Below are positions 1-11,567 of a stretch of DNA of 64,000 nucleotides, one piece after another; position 1 is the stretch's first letter; each line of letters begins with the position of its first letter. The translations under genes were made by a program, and so were the position numbers. The notes beneath the pieces are model-generated. The model was not told the origin of the DNA and searched no databases. It was given only the letters and a program-made list of their open reading frames with translations. Source of the DNA: Armigeres subalbatus (Eukaryota > Arthropoda > Insecta > Diptera > Culicidae); the NCBI RefSeq assembly GCF_024139115.2, contig NC_085141.1, positions 399,058,042 to 399,122,041 on the forward strand, given 5' to 3'.

Positions 1-2154
1 GATCATCACTCCTAGATGTCTCAAAGCCCGCACGGACGGTATGTCGTGCTCTCCGACGATAATCTGCATTCGCTGTATGATTCGGCAGTTGCTGACCAGC
101 ATCACTTCCGTTTTGTGGTGAGCAAGCTGCAGCTTGACCCCTTTCATCCAGTTTTCAACTGCGTCGGTCGTCTCCGCCACCAGCATATCTACCTCTTCCA
201 GCGACTCTCCGGTTATCGTTAGAACGACATCATCCGCGAATCCGAAGATCTGCACGCCTTTGGGCAACTTCAGCTTTAGCACTCCGTTGTACATAACGTT
301 CCACAGCATTGGGCCAAGTATGGAGCCTTGCGGAACACCCGCCGTAACCCTAATCGACTTCTGCCCCGAGTTCGTATCGTAGACCAGAATCCGGTTTTCG
401 AAGTAGCTCTTAAGGATTCTACACAAATAGCCAGGAACCCGCATTCCATGCAGCGCGACGGCGATGGCCTCCCAGCTGGCACTGTTGAACGCGTTTTTGA
501 CGTCAATTGTTACTACGGCGCAGAACCGATTGCCGCACCTCTTTTTCTTGGATGCTTTCTCTGCAACTTCAACGACCGCCTTAATTGCATCCACCGTCGA
601 TCTGCCTTTTCGGAATCCAAACTGCTTCTCCGACAAGCCGATCTCACCCTCCGTGAACTGCGTCAGCCTGTTAAGGATAATCCTTTCCAGAAGCTTCCCC
701 AGTGTATCCAGCAGGCATATGGGCCTATACGAAGCTGGATTCCCAACGGTTTTCCTGGTTCCAGCAGCAACACGAGTTTCTGAATCTTCTACTTATTCGG
801 AAAGTAGCCATCTGCTAGGCATTTCTGCAGCACCATCCTGAACAAATCTGGAAACGCCAGTATCGCAGTTTGGAAGCCACGTTTGGAATTCCATCCGGAC
901 CCGGAGCTTTCTTCTTCTTCAGACCTTTCGCCACTGATGACAGCTCGTCGTTGGAGACTTGCATACCTGCAATGGTGACACGGTCTTCATCTTCGTACGG
1001 TGCAGGCGGCCACATCGTAGAATCATGTTGCGGGAAAAGACCGTCCACGATGATCTTCAGCTTGTCCGGACACATCTCCGCTGGCGTCGCTGGACCCTTG
1101 ATTTTCGTTATTGCCACCCGATAAGCATTGCCCCAAGGATCAGCGTCAGCTTCTAGGCACAACTGCTTGAAGCAGTTGGACTTGCTGACTTTGATCTCCC
1201 GTTTGAAAGCCGCTCTAGCTTCCCGGAAAACTATCTTACGTTCTTCTCTTACCGTTTCAGACCTTGCCCTCTGAAAACGTCTCCTGGCCCTGAGACAGGC
1301 AGCACGAAGATTGGCAAGAGATTCGTTCCACCAGTAATTTGGGCGTCGGCTGTCTAATGGCTCCAGTTTTCTTGGCATCGACGCATCGCAAGCCCTCGCT
1401 AACGTTTCCGTCAGTTCATCTGCTTCCAGATTTATTGCGCCGCTGTCAACTCGAAGTGCTTCGATGAAAAGCTCCTTGTCAAAGTCCTTCGTTTTCCATC
1501 TTCGCCCGGTAGTCCTTATCCCTCTCCGCGTCGTCGGTAGCCGTGTTCCAACACTATACCGGATAGCTTGGTGATCACTATGAGTGTAGTCCTCACAAAC
1601 TCTCCAGTTCATGTTTCTCACCAGCGACGGGCTGCAAAACGTCACGTCAATGATGGACTCCCTGCTGTCTCTGCGAAATGTACTAACGGTACCTTCGTTG
1701 CACAGTCTGACTTCCAGCTTTGCAAGCGCCTCCAGCAAACTGTAACCTCTGGCGTTGGTCAGCCTGCTCCCCCAATCCACTGCCCAAGCATTGAAGTCGC
1801 CTCCGATGATTGCGGGTTTAAGGCCGATCAGCTTCTCCGTGAGTGCATCGAGCATCCTGTTATACTGCTCTAAAGTCCACCGTGGGGTGCGTAGCAGCTA
1901 AACACGAAGATCCCGTTGATTTTGGCGACAACAAAACCTTCGTTAGAGCTGTCTACCACCTCTTGGATAGGGAATCTGCCCATCACTTGGATAGCCGCAA
2001 TCCCTGTAGCATCCGCCACCCAGTTGCCGTTGTCAGAAGGGATCCGGTACGGCTCAGCAATAATTGCCACGTCGCACATTGCTTCTGTTGTCGACTGCCA
2101 CAACAGCTGCTGTGCGGTGTCGCAATGATTGAGATTCAACTGGATGATCTCCAT
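1..2154 (-). pseudogene. R1-clade ORF2: endonuclease-reverse transcriptase, frameshifted
   Basis: The intact protein would nick target DNA and prime cDNA synthesis on element RNA. Reading down from 2,154 it starts MEIIQLNLNHC, an endonuclease N-terminus. GGDFNAW (about 1,782-1,805) and THSDHQAI (about 1,571-1,590) are endonuclease motifs. A basic linker follows, then the RT blocks KKKKAPGPDGIPN (near 890-930), RPICLLDTLGKLLE (near 700), AGVPQGSILGP (311-350) and the catalytic FADD box (near 231-245). The frame is broken three times: a C seems lost near 1,886 so that CYAPPRWTLEQ is split, one base is lost near 874, and an in-frame TAG lies at 789-791, where related elements usually have Trp by recall. 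The C-terminal part is beyond the window. It is certainly an RT; the clade assignment rests on recalled family features. Confidence 0.9.
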
Positions 2155-2156
2155 TA
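2152..2156 (-). promoter_or_regulatory. TAATG stop-start overlap between ORF1 and ORF2
   Basis: On the minus strand the TAA that ends ORF1 shares its last A with the ATG that opens ORF2. Translational coupling at a UAAUG junction is known for SART1, another R1-clade element, so ORF2 here was probably made by termination-reinitiation. That role is inferred from the arrangement. Confidence 0.7.
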
Positions 2157-3554
2157 ATCTCGGCCCGCCATCGCCTTCTTGTATGCAGGGCATTGGAAGC
2201 CACCCGTCGTATGGTCGTTTCCGTCCTCCGGTTTGCAGAGCAGGCATCGCGGTTGCTTCGTACAGTCCCTAGCAACGTGTCCTTCTTCGCCACATTTTCT
2301 ACATAGACCGGATCTATCCGGACCTTTGCAGTTTCGCGCCTGGTGTCCAAACGCCATGCATTTGAAGCATCTCTCCATCTCTTTAGTGACCCGCGGAGTG
2401 AGTCTCAACGGGCACACCGACCATCCGACTTTCACCTTGCCCACCTCCACCATTTTGTTGGCAGCAACTGCTGGTAATCGTATCGCTGCTACTTGTGTAC
2501 CACCGTACGCTTTCCTAAGCCGGATCGTCATCTGCACCTCACTCAGCATACATTGTGAGACAAGAGCCTCCCTCAGTTCGTCTTCCGACGTAATCTCGTC
2601 CAGGTCTCTGCACTCGACTACTGCTTCCTGTGTAAGAGCTCTTACGTTTGCTTCACTGCCCAAGGAATTGGCAACGAGCTCCCGGAAGGCCGAGCTTTTG
2701 ATTGTTGGATCTTTCTTCAGCTCGAACAGCAACTCCCCCTTCTGGGTACGCCTAGTCCTCACTACTTTCTCTCCCAAGTCCTTGAGATCCGGGTTTTCTC
2801 TTATTTTCCTTAGGATTGCATACGTCGTCCTGTCGCTCGCTTCGATGATCAGGGCGTCGCCCTTGACCCTCTCCTGAGGAGATCGACGTTTTTCTTTCTT
2901 CTTCTGTTCCTTCTTCTTTTCCACAGTCACCTTCTGCTTCTTCCTCTTCTCTCGCTGGCTTTCCACGGTTTGCCATTCACCGTTCTTGGCGCCATCCTTT
3001 AGTACGTTAGCACAATCGTGCACGTTCCGCTGCTTCTTCGGGACTTCCTGCTCCCCTGGCGAGTCCCTGCTTCGCTTCTCCGTGCGAGTATTTTGGATGC
3101 TCATTGGTGTCTGCTGTGTGTCTGCTGCTTGCTCCGCTCCTCTCTCAGCGTTTTTTCAGCTGCCTCAGCTCTTTTTGAGCGCGTTCTGTTCGTGCTCGGC
3201 AGCTTTAACGGCGGATTTGATGCTCGTCACTAGAACCTTTATCTTAGTGTGGACATTGTGTTTGTCCTTCACGAAGTCATAAAGCTCGTTGACTCGCTTC
3301 CGCACTTCCATCAGGTTGGACCTCCCAAGTTGTAGTTCCTCCTGAATAACACTACTTGCCGATTTTGGTGTGGACACCCTATTCTCGGATCCTAGCTCCT
3401 GTTGGCCTGCCTGGTTCTCAGAAGTCTTGGCCAAACTGCTGGTACTTGCTACTGCTGCCTGCGCCATCACTGGAGATCGCTGCAGCTTCCCACTCTTTGC
3501 GAAAACAATCGCTCCGCCTGCTCCTTCGTTGATTTTGTATTCGTTTCCATGTTA
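2154..3554 (-). pseudogene. R1-clade ORF1: gag-like nucleic-acid-binding protein, frameshifted
   Basis: ORF1 proteins of this clade bind element RNA and package it into ribonucleoprotein. The likely start is ATG at 3,552-3,550 (METNTKSTKEQ). A frame change near 3,475 leads into MAQAAVASTSSLAK and a helical segment ending NELYDFVKDKHNVHTK. Another change near 3,160 leads into a Lys/Glu-rich segment and then the conserved central domain. The C-terminus carries CCHC knuckles, CFKCMAFGHQARNC and CRKCGEEGHVARDC, and a third Cys cluster beginning CLLC. Its stop overlaps the ORF2 start. The piece from 3,104 to 2,154 is open for 316 codons, so decay looks fairly recent. Confidence 0.85.
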
Positions 3555-3749
3555 AAGGGTCCCCTCCGGGCCGTTATCTCTACCCGTTGTAGATAGTCGC
3601 CTTTTGTGATCCCAGGGGTGCCTTTGTAAACAGTGAGGTCCATGCAAGGTTGACTCCGGTGCCTTATAGCACCGTGTTCAGAGCCGGATCGACGTAGATC
3701 AGGAATGGTGCATCTGGACGTACTACCCACTGGTATAGGTGACAGGTTT

Positions 3750-4170
3750 TGAGCGTTACCGGAGGCCTGCCAGGTTGTTTACTGGGACCGAGGCAGACGA
3801 ACCATTAGCTTGCTTGCCATTTCAAAAAGATGTCACCCTTTTTTACTCGGGAAACAGAATAGCTCGACTGTCAGCCCATATACGCCTAATCCAAAAGCCG
3901 AGAATCGTCCAATGTCGTTTGCCGTGACTAGTATACCATAATCAGGATCTTACTGATATGAATCCTGATGTGCCGGTTGGCACTCCTGTTGGGCTTGTGT
4001 GCTTTGAGCGGCGCACGGTCGCTTTGATAGGGCCTGCTTGCAGACACATGCAGCTTTTATAGAAGTTCAACAGAGCCCATTGTCAAACCCAATCACATCC
4101 TAGACAGACCCTCTAATTCGCAGTGGCCATGGAAAGGGGTCGTCACGCCCTTGGACAAAGTCCCTGATGC
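3750..4170. other. Unassigned sequence between LINE and microsatellite
   Basis: I see no gene or inverted repeat here. Part may be the 5' leader of the R1-clade element. The last 80 bases are ordinary flank leading into the GT run. Confidence 0.4.
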
Positions 4171-4176
4171 CCCTTG

Positions 4177-4491
<315 letters not shown>

Positions 4492-4504
4492 AAAACTACT
4501 CAAC

Positions 4505-5466
4505 AAAATGTCACTCATTTTTCGGGCACTTATCCTCAACCGATTTGCTCGCAACAAGTTGCATTCGACGCAGAATCCTGTCCCATTGTTTCCTATTTGA
4601 AATTGGCCAGATTGAACTCTGGAATCGAAAGTTATGGCCAAAATACAAATTCTTACGAAAAAATCGCGTAAAAAATGTCACTCATTTTTCGGGCACTTAT
4701 CCTCAACCGATTTACTCGCAACAAGTTGCATTCGACGCAGAATCCTGTCCCATTGTTTCCTATTTGAAATTGGCCAGATCGCACTATGGGATCGAAAGTT
4801 ATGGCCAAAATACAAATTCATACAAAAAAATCGCGTAAAAATGTCACTCATTTTTCGGGCACTTATTCTCAACCGATTTGCTCGCAACAAGTTGCATTCG
4901 ACGCAGAATCCTGTCCCATTGTTTCCTATATGAAATTGGCCAGATTGAACTCTGGAATCGAAAGTTATGGCCAATATACAAATTCTTACGAAAAAATCGC
5001 GTAAAAAATGTCACTCATTTTTCGGGCACATATCCTCAACCGATTTGCTCGCAACAAGTTGCATTCGATGCAGAATCCTGTCTCATTATTTCCTATTTGA
5101 AATTGGCCAGATCAAACTATGGGATCAAAAGTTATGGCCAAAATACAAATTCATATGAAAAAATCGCGTCAAAAATGTCACTCATTTTTCGGACACTTAT
5201 CTTCAAACGATTTGCTCGCAACAATTTGCATTCGACGCAGAGTCCTGTCCCATTGTTTCCTATTTGAAATTGGCCAGTTCGAACTATGGGATCGAAAGTT
5301 ATGGCCAAAATACAAATTCATACGAAAAAATCGCGTAAAAAATGTCACTCATTTTTCGGGCACTTATCCTCAACCGATTTGCTCGCATTAAATTGCATTC
5401 GACGCAGAATGTCTCATATTTTCTTATTGAAAATTGGCCAGATCGGACTATGGGCTTAGATGTTAT
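4505..5466 (+). repeat. Tandem array of a 167-bp unit, five full copies plus a sixth interrupted copy
   Basis: Units begin with ATGTCACTCATTTTTCGGGC at 4,508, 4,675, 4,841, 5,008, 5,175 and 5,342. The spacing is 167, 166, 167, 167 and 167 bp. Each carries TTGCATTCGACGCAGAATC, CCCATTGTTTCCTAT and AAAGTTATGGCCAAAATAC. Copies differ by a few bases. The sixth is cut at 5,466 by an inserted element and resumes at 6,170. No conserved protein is encoded, since the frame shifts between units (167 is not a multiple of 3). Confidence 0.95.
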
Positions 5467-6169
5467 CCCAAGTAGCACACGCAACATCTTCCTAAAAGCA
5501 CCTTGTTTCTATTCAGTTTCATAAAAGGCATTGGAAAAACATCAAAGCACGAAAAAGTTGCATCAAGATGTCAAGAACGATCGAATTGTGATCAGTGTTC
5601 CATTAAAATTGCAATGCAGTACGTGTTTGACATTTGGAAACAAACAAACAAAGAATACTGCACTTCATGTTGCAAACACGAAACAAAATCATTAAGTTGC
5701 AAAATTTAATTGTTTGTTTAAATTAAGTTGCAAATAAGTTGAATGTGTCTTCATGTTTAATTCAGCATCGTTCAACGTTTTGACAACTCACATTTTTTTC
5801 CTGTGATGGTGCAATCAAGTAACAGGAAACCCGAGTACAAAACTTCATAATCGTATGGTTTTTATGGTGAGTCAGCATGCAGTCCCTTCGAAGTGATGAA
5901 TGATGCTGTGGTAGAGTGAAGGACTATCAATCACAAGATCCATAAATCGAATCCAGTTTTATATTTTTATTATTTTTTTTCCACTGTAGTGTTTTGCAAC
6001 ATTATTGCAGTTTTACTGCAATCAAAGGATGTTTCCGTAGGCTCCACCTCTTGCGCTTTTTAGATTGCAAGAGAGTTTTATTTGAGGGTACATACGCAAA
6101 GATTGTTTCTTTTCGAATAGTTGCAACACAGTGAAATGTTCAGTAGTGAAACAAGTTGTGCTGCTTGGG
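5467..6169. mobile_element. 703-bp TIR element with TAT target duplication, inserted in the 167-bp array
   Basis: The ends are CCCAAGTAGCACAC and GTTGTGCTGCTTGGG, a 13-bp terminal inverted repeat with one mismatch. TAT lies on both sides (5,464-5,466 and 6,170-6,172). The flanks rejoin to restore the 167-bp unit (GTTAT plus GGTC, where intact units read GTTATGGCC), which proves the insertion. No transposase is visible, so it is non-autonomous. It includes a tRNA-like stretch near 5,895-5,955. Similar ends occur at 6,255, 17,012 and 47,160. Confidence 0.85.
5890..5957 (+). other. tRNA-like pol III box pair inside the TIR element
   Basis: TGGTAGAGTGAAGG resembles an A box and AAATCGAATCC a degenerate B box about 35 bases later, followed by an AT-rich tail. 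This fits a decayed tRNA-derived SINE head rather than a working tRNA, because no cloverleaf can be drawn. Confidence 0.4.
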
Positions 6170-6172
6170 TAT

Positions 6173-6254
6173 GGTCAAATTACTATTTATTGTGAAAAAG
6201 AGTTCAAAAACGTCTAGCTCATTTTTTTAGCACTTAGACTTCATCTATTCCCCC
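6173..6254 (+). repeat. Continuation of the interrupted 167-bp array
   Basis: GGTCAAATTACTATTTATTG then CGTCTAGCTCATTTTTTTAG and CACTTAGACTTCATC align with the end of one unit and the start of the next (GGCCAAAATACAAATTC; TGTCACTCATTTTTCGGGC; CACTTATCCTCAACC). The unit is then cut by the next element and resumes at 8,687. Confidence 0.75.
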
Positions 6255-8686
6255 CCAAGCAACACAAGTTCAACAAATCTGGTTGCAGTAACCATATTCA
6301 GCTTTCCACGCTCGCCATAATGGCGGATGCTATAAAAAGTTTGACATTAACTGCTTCCCGACACTGAACTGAAATATCGTCTAAGCATGCGTTAATGCTG
6401 TTCGTCGCCAACGACAACCCAACATTTGTTATTTTTTCAACAACAATCTACACGAGTATCCCACTTTAAGGTGATTATAGAATGAAGCCAGAAATCGGCC
6501 ATTTTGTAAACCACATTCTTTTCCAATATTTTTTCAAGAGCACGAGATGAAAGATCCATAAAGTGTATGGGGCTGAAATAACGGTAGATCGTTTGCTTAG
6601 TTATGCTGAACAATAATAATTTGGGTTTCGGCACTGTACGAAAACTATTACGCCAGATTTGGGCTTTTGGAAATTTATGTCAATAAACGTGTGGTGAATT
6701 TGCAATTCACCACGGGCTTCATTCTATAATCACCTTAACATTTTTACATTTATCATATGAGTATATTTTAATTTTTAGTTCTTTATTTCAGAAATCTTAG
6801 TTCTAGGTTATTCTTAAAAATACTTTTCCCTTGCCCGTTAAACCCGCCTTTAAGTGATGGTCAGAAAAAGTTTTCTGTATTCGTTCTCACTATCGCATTG
6901 AAGTAAAGAACCAACATTATATTTACGGAAGAATGTTTTTGTTGCTTTGCTTTGAAACTGCTTTCGACCCCGGGAGATCTACTTAGACCCAAAAGGAGAA
7001 CTATCTAAGCCCCAAACTGCTGGTTTTAAGCCAACGGCAGCTTTCGGGGTGGGCGCGAAAGTCATTCTCGAACAGCTGGCGACCTTTGGCGGTTTAATTT
7101 TGTCAACATCGAATCGCTGAAAACTTGAAGCGCTCTCCATCTTCGGAAACGTATTAGCCTCGCTGCAACACCGGCATATAAACATCATGAACACTATTTT
7201 CATAAATAAAAGTTCGTATGTTCGTATGCGGCTTTAGACCGGCTGTTGTGTGTAGTTGATTGGTATCGCAGGAAACGCCGCAGCAGACCCGGGGTTTAGA
7301 TATTTCCTGTTTCAGCATGCTGTATGTCAGCGACGAATTGTGCTAGGGCTTCATCCGAAAAGTACGACGTCTTCCGGGATAAGACTTACCCCAATTTTGA
7401 ACCCGGACTTAATTTAGGGCAAAACACATTTCACTCTACGCCGCTCAGATTTGTCTAAAAACTTCTCGCGTCGTGAGTCATTACGACCGCTCGTCTTCCC
7501 AGCAGAACACCCACTGTCCTGTAGACGTATGTTGTCGGTCTTCTCGTCTTGCGTTTTTCAGTTTCCGTAGCTGGTGAGTTTCTGCCACCCCAATATTCAC
7601 TCCGCTTCTACAAACAATCATAGGAATGGAGCTTAATAACAAACATCGTTGTCGTCCAGTTTATTAGGTATAAGAATATTATCCAGTACTGCTTAGTATA
7701 GAATTGATTGACGGAGTGGAGGGAAATGTGTTTTGCCCTGAATTAATAAGCAAGCACGACAACTTGGAGGAGGTCTTATCCCGAAAAATGTCGTACTTGT
7801 CGGATGAAGCCCTAGCATAATTCTTCGCTGAAAGAGAATGCCCCCCTTTCCATCGATACAGCATGCGGAGGCAGTTATTGTCGAAGCCCCGGGTCTAGGG
7901 TCGCAAAAGCCGGTCTAAAGCCGCATGGACACAATGTTACATATATGCAACATATGTCGTATACTGCTTTGTAGCTGCTATTTATGCCGGAAGTGTTCAT
8001 GATGTTTGTGAGCCGGTGTAGCGACAAGGCTGATACGTTTTCGAAGATGGAGAGCTCTTCAAATTTTCAGTGATTCGATGTCCACAAAATCAAACCACCG
8101 AAGATCGCCAGCTGTTGGAGACTGCCTTTTACGCTTGGGGCTTAGGTAGTTCTCCTTCTGGGCCTGTGTAGATCTCCCGGGGTCGAAAGAAGACTTAAAG
8201 CAAACCAACAAAATCATTCTCCCGTAAATATAATTTAGGTTCTTTGCTTCAATGGTGAGCTATTGTGCGATATAGTGAGAACGGATGTAGAAAACTTTTT
8301 CTGACCACCACTTAAAGGCGAGCTTGACGGGCAAGAGAATCCGTAAATAATTTTAAGAACAACCTCTAACTGCTATTGCTGCCAAGTCTAAACTAAGATT
8401 ACTGAAAGAAAGAATTAAAAATTAAAATGTACTCATATGATAAATGTAAAAATGTTGAAGTTGGATACTCGAGTAGATTGTTGTCGAAAAAATAACAAAT
8501 GTTGGGTTGTCGTTGGCGACGAAGAGCATCAACGCCTGCTTAGACGATGATTTCAGTTCAGTGTCTGGAAGCAGTTAATGTCAAACTTTTTATAGCATCC
8601 GCCATTATGGCGAGCGTGGAAAGCTGGATAGTGACTGAATCCGGTCATATATAAGTAACTGTGATTGATGTGCAATATGTGTGCTT
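6255..8686. mobile_element. 2.4-kb fold-back element with arms of about 1 kb
   Basis: Sequence from about 6,299 to 7,450 is repeated in reverse complement from 8,626 down to about 7,675. Matching landmarks include GCTTTCCACGCTCGCCATAA against TTATGGCGAGCGTGGAAAGC, the block TTCTGACCACCACTTAAAGG against CCTTTAAGTGATGGTCAGAA, and GGCAAAACACATTTC against GAAATGTGTTTTGCCCT. The spacer is about 225 bp. The outer edges begin CCCAAGCAACACAAG, like the ends of the element at 5,467, so an outer element may carry an inner one. No transposase is seen. The flanks rejoin into a 167-bp unit, so it inserted into that array. Confidence 0.85.
6470..6734. mobile_element. 265-bp MITE with TTAA target duplication, nested in the left arm
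   Basis: The ends are GGTGATTATAGAATGAAGCC and GGCTTCATTCTATAATCACC, a perfect 20-bp TIR. TTAA flanks both sides (6,466-6,469 and 6,735-6,738). The other arm of the fold-back element has no insertion at the matching place (TTGAAG near 8,456), which gives a built-in empty site. TTAA duplications with GG-starting ends suggest a piggyBac-mobilised family; that is inference. A truncated relative is at 37,143-37,190. Confidence 0.92.
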
Positions 8687-9003
8687 CTCAGGTCGCTCGC
8701 AACAGATTGCATTCGACGCAAAATCTTGTCCCATTGTTTCCTATAGAAACTTGGCCGGATCGTACAATTGGGTCAAAAGTTATGGCGAAAATACTAATTT
8801 TAAAACTACAAAATAAAATGCCATTTTTTGCTCTTATGCTCATCCGATTTGTTTGCAACAAATTGCGTTTGGCAAGAATTTTTTTTATGCATATAAAAAA
8901 ATATGAAAAATAAGACCAATCCACATATTGGTGTTAATTGAGATTTTTCCAAACCTTTTGAACGAACGAGAAAGGCACCATCACCGCTAGGTGGATTAAT
9001 CTG
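8687..9003 (+). repeat. End of the 167-bp array with its conserved 3' tail
   Basis: TCGCTCGCAACAGATTGCAT to AAAAGTTATGGCGAAAATAC is the rest of the unit cut at 6,254. A further partial unit starts near 8,817. The module ends with CGAGAAAGGCACCATCACC and GCTAGGTGGATTAA. The same tail closes the single-unit copy at 19,395-19,432, so it marks the 3' end of this repeat family. Confidence 0.75.
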
Positions 9004-10263
9004 GGTTTTTTTCATACGATCTTGTATTCATTTGTAACCAGGGAATCATTTTTTTGAAATACGCTTACGAAACAAGCGACAAAAGAGAACCAACGACAAA
9101 GCTTTGTTTTTGTCGGAGATAATAATGACAAAGATCCGAAAAATTTTGTCAGCAGCAAAAAAGAAGACAATTTTGTTGCTAACTTTTCATCCCGTTATTT
9201 TGCATTATTTCTACAGCAAATTTCGGTTTTATGCTATCATAGTTTCTGCTTTTATGGAAATATTCGACAATCCAGCTTTCCACGCTAGCCATAATGGCGG
9301 CTGCTATAATTAAATCTGACAGTAACTGCTTCCGACGCTGAACTGTTTTCGACGCTCGTTGTAACTCAGCAACCACATTGTTTGTTTATTATGAAAAATA
9401 AAGTGACTCGAAGATGATAGATATTTTTTCCAGTAAACTTTTATCAAGTTTTTAACAATTAAAAAATTCATATTCAAAATTTACAATTTCTTATGTTCTA
9501 GGTCGAAGCCCTTTTCCATGCAACACCAATTTAGTATACGCTTGGATATAAAGTTTTGTCACATTATGGTTCCCAACCAACACATGTGTGAAGTGAAAAC
9601 TTTCAGAATCGAATAGTAGTTACAAGCTGCATGCTTTAGATCCTTCAAAGTTAGTTTTCATGTAATACAATCAGCATCAATTCGTTAGAATGGTGACAAA
9701 TAACTAGCTGTTTTCTCTGTGAATGTATAGAAAAAGTCCCATATATTGGGAAATTTTCTTTACAGCTTAGATCGGAGTGACAATTCCGGGTACTGTTTCG
9801 TTTTTTTGAAAATATTCTATTTCAACATAATAAAGTTAACGGGATGATAAAAACTTAAAGGATGTCAGAGATATGTGCCTAATTCGGAGATATTCTGTTA
9901 TTAAATATTTGCGTGAAATACTAGGTAGGTTTAATTTCCCTTGGCTTGATTGGTTCCGCGGGCATCAAAGATTGACTATATTATCGGTCTAGAACTATTG
10001 GCTACTCGCTGCTGCTCGATCTTTTCCCTTATCGAAGATGCGCAAATTTATAAATTCAGAGCCGTAAGTTCCAAAATTCCAACGGTTGTAGTTATCGATC
10101 ACAATGTCATTAGGTCGACGACTTATGATGCGCCCAGAGCAGAATGAACGTAAGTCTACGGAGAAACGTTATAACTATGCGACACAACCAATTATAATAA
10201 AGCAATAGAAAATATTGAGCTTGACCCAGTACACAGATACTACAGGCCTGATATGCAATGCAA

Positions 10264-10302
10264 TCTTCTTCTTCTTCTTCTTCTTCTTCTATCTTCTTCT
10301 CT
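10264..10302. repeat. (CTT)n microsatellite
   Basis: A CTT run that is interrupted near its end and leads straight into the Helitron. Confidence 0.9.
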
Positions 10303-10551
10303 TCTATATAAATAAAAATGAATTTCTGTCTGTCTGAACCTTATAGACTCGGAACTACTGAACCGATCGGCTTGAAAATTTGTGTGAACAGGTTTTTATG
10401 GCCGGAGAAGGTTCATAAGATGGTTCGATACCCCTCCCCGCTTTGGAAAGGGGGGCTCCCATACAAATAAAACAGAAATTTCTGCATAACTCGAGAGCTA
10501 ATCAGAGACTAAATCAATTTCAGGCGAAACGAAGTTCGTCGGGTCTGCTAG
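10303..10551 (+). mobile_element. Short non-autonomous Helitron, 249 bp
   Basis: It begins TCTATATAAATAAAAATG and ends GGGTCTGCTAG followed by T. Just before the end there is a small hairpin, ACGAAGTTCGT. A 5' TC, a 3' CTRR and a subterminal hairpin are the marks of Helitrons. Rep/helicase coding sequence is absent. The insertion lies at the edge of a CTT run. Confidence 0.8.
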
Positions 10552-11567
10552 TGAACGAATACAAATTTCGTCACTTGTACTTGACATTACTGAAAATTTT
10601 AGATTTTATCGTCATGGACATCGTGTTTCTACTGTATTGATGTTCAGAGGCCCAATGGAGACGAATAGAAGATTGTGGATGAAATATCTGAAACACAACT
10701 CCGTTGAGACCAGAACTCACATCCTGATAGTGTAGATGGTTGTTTAATTAAAATCGAAAAACTACGGAACTAGTCGGATCTGATTTGCGGAAAATTTGTG
10801 CAGCATTCAGATATGTCTTGGTTGGGAATCATCATATAATAGACCTTCATATCAATAGTACACAGAGGAATATCAAAGCGCGTACTGGAATTGTTGTCTC
10901 CTGGAAGAATTACTGCGACCTAAAACATAAAACTTCTTATTATGTTTGGGATAAACTGAATGTATTTTAAAATATTAGAAGATTGTTACAAAATCAATTT
11001 GCTTCGAGTTGCTCCATTTTTCATAACAATAAATAAACAACGTGAAAACAGTTGCTAAGATACAACCACCGTCGGAAAAAGTTCAGCGTCGGAAACAATT
11101 TGGCGTCGGAAGCAGTTACTGTCACATTTGTTTATAGCAGCCGCCATTATGGCGAAAGTGGAAAGCTGGATACAACAATGATTACAATATTAGCATCGTA
11201 TTCTTGGAAATATCAGAGCATGCAAGGCAAATGATTCTTGTCATTTTGTGTTCGGGTTCTGACAAAGTTTTGTCGCTAGGTGCGTTTGTCAGTAACAAAC
11301 TCTGTTGACGACAAAGGGTATATTGTTAGGCGTTGCTCGAATATTGATTCCCTGTTTGTAACCTTGAGCCTCAGAACTAAAAGCTGATGAAATTTTCAGT
11401 TTCAACTCCAGTGTTCGGAATATGAGCCGTGTTCGGGATTTGAGCCAAAACGGTATCTATGACCAGGGCTTGTATTGTACTGCGCATAGAAAAAATCTAC
11501 TCTCCGCTGATTTTTAGTCTTAACGAAGAATGAGCGCCAGATAGTCGCCTATGAAAAACATACCTGA

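Larger units (their letters stand above)
1..3750 (-). mobile_element. R1-clade non-LTR retrotransposon, broken copy, cut by window start
   Basis: A LINE read on the minus strand: a 5' untranslated part from roughly 3,750, a gag-like ORF1, then an endonuclease-reverse transcriptase ORF2 that runs off the window at position 1. Zinc knuckles in ORF1, an AP-type endonuclease and the RT motifs, in this order, fit the R1 clade of non-LTR elements known from insects. The 5' boundary is not sharp: sequence up to about 4,090 has no other assignment and could be leader or flank. Frameshifts and a stop in both ORFs make this copy inactive. No poly(A) or 3' end is visible because the window cuts it. Confidence 0.9.
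9035..11350. mobile_element. Second inverted-repeat element, 2.3 kb, with a Helitron inside
   Basis: The left edge CCAGGGAATCATT (9,041) faces ATTGATTCCCTG (about 11,333). Inside that, CCAGCTTTCCACGCTAGCC with ATAATGGCGGCTGCTATA (9,271-9,309) faces its near-complement at 11,135-11,178. The inner ends are almost the same as those of the fold-back element at 6,299-8,626, so both belong to one family. The arms total about 300 bp. The interior has no recognisable protein and holds a microsatellite and a short Helitron. Confidence 0.65.

Noticed and set aside
2179..2877. 232-codon plus-strand frame
   Set aside because: Shadow of the LINE ORF1 on the opposite strand.
815..3104. LINE reading frames considered as host genes
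   Set aside because: They carry retrotransposon endonuclease, RT and zinc-knuckle motifs in the standard order.
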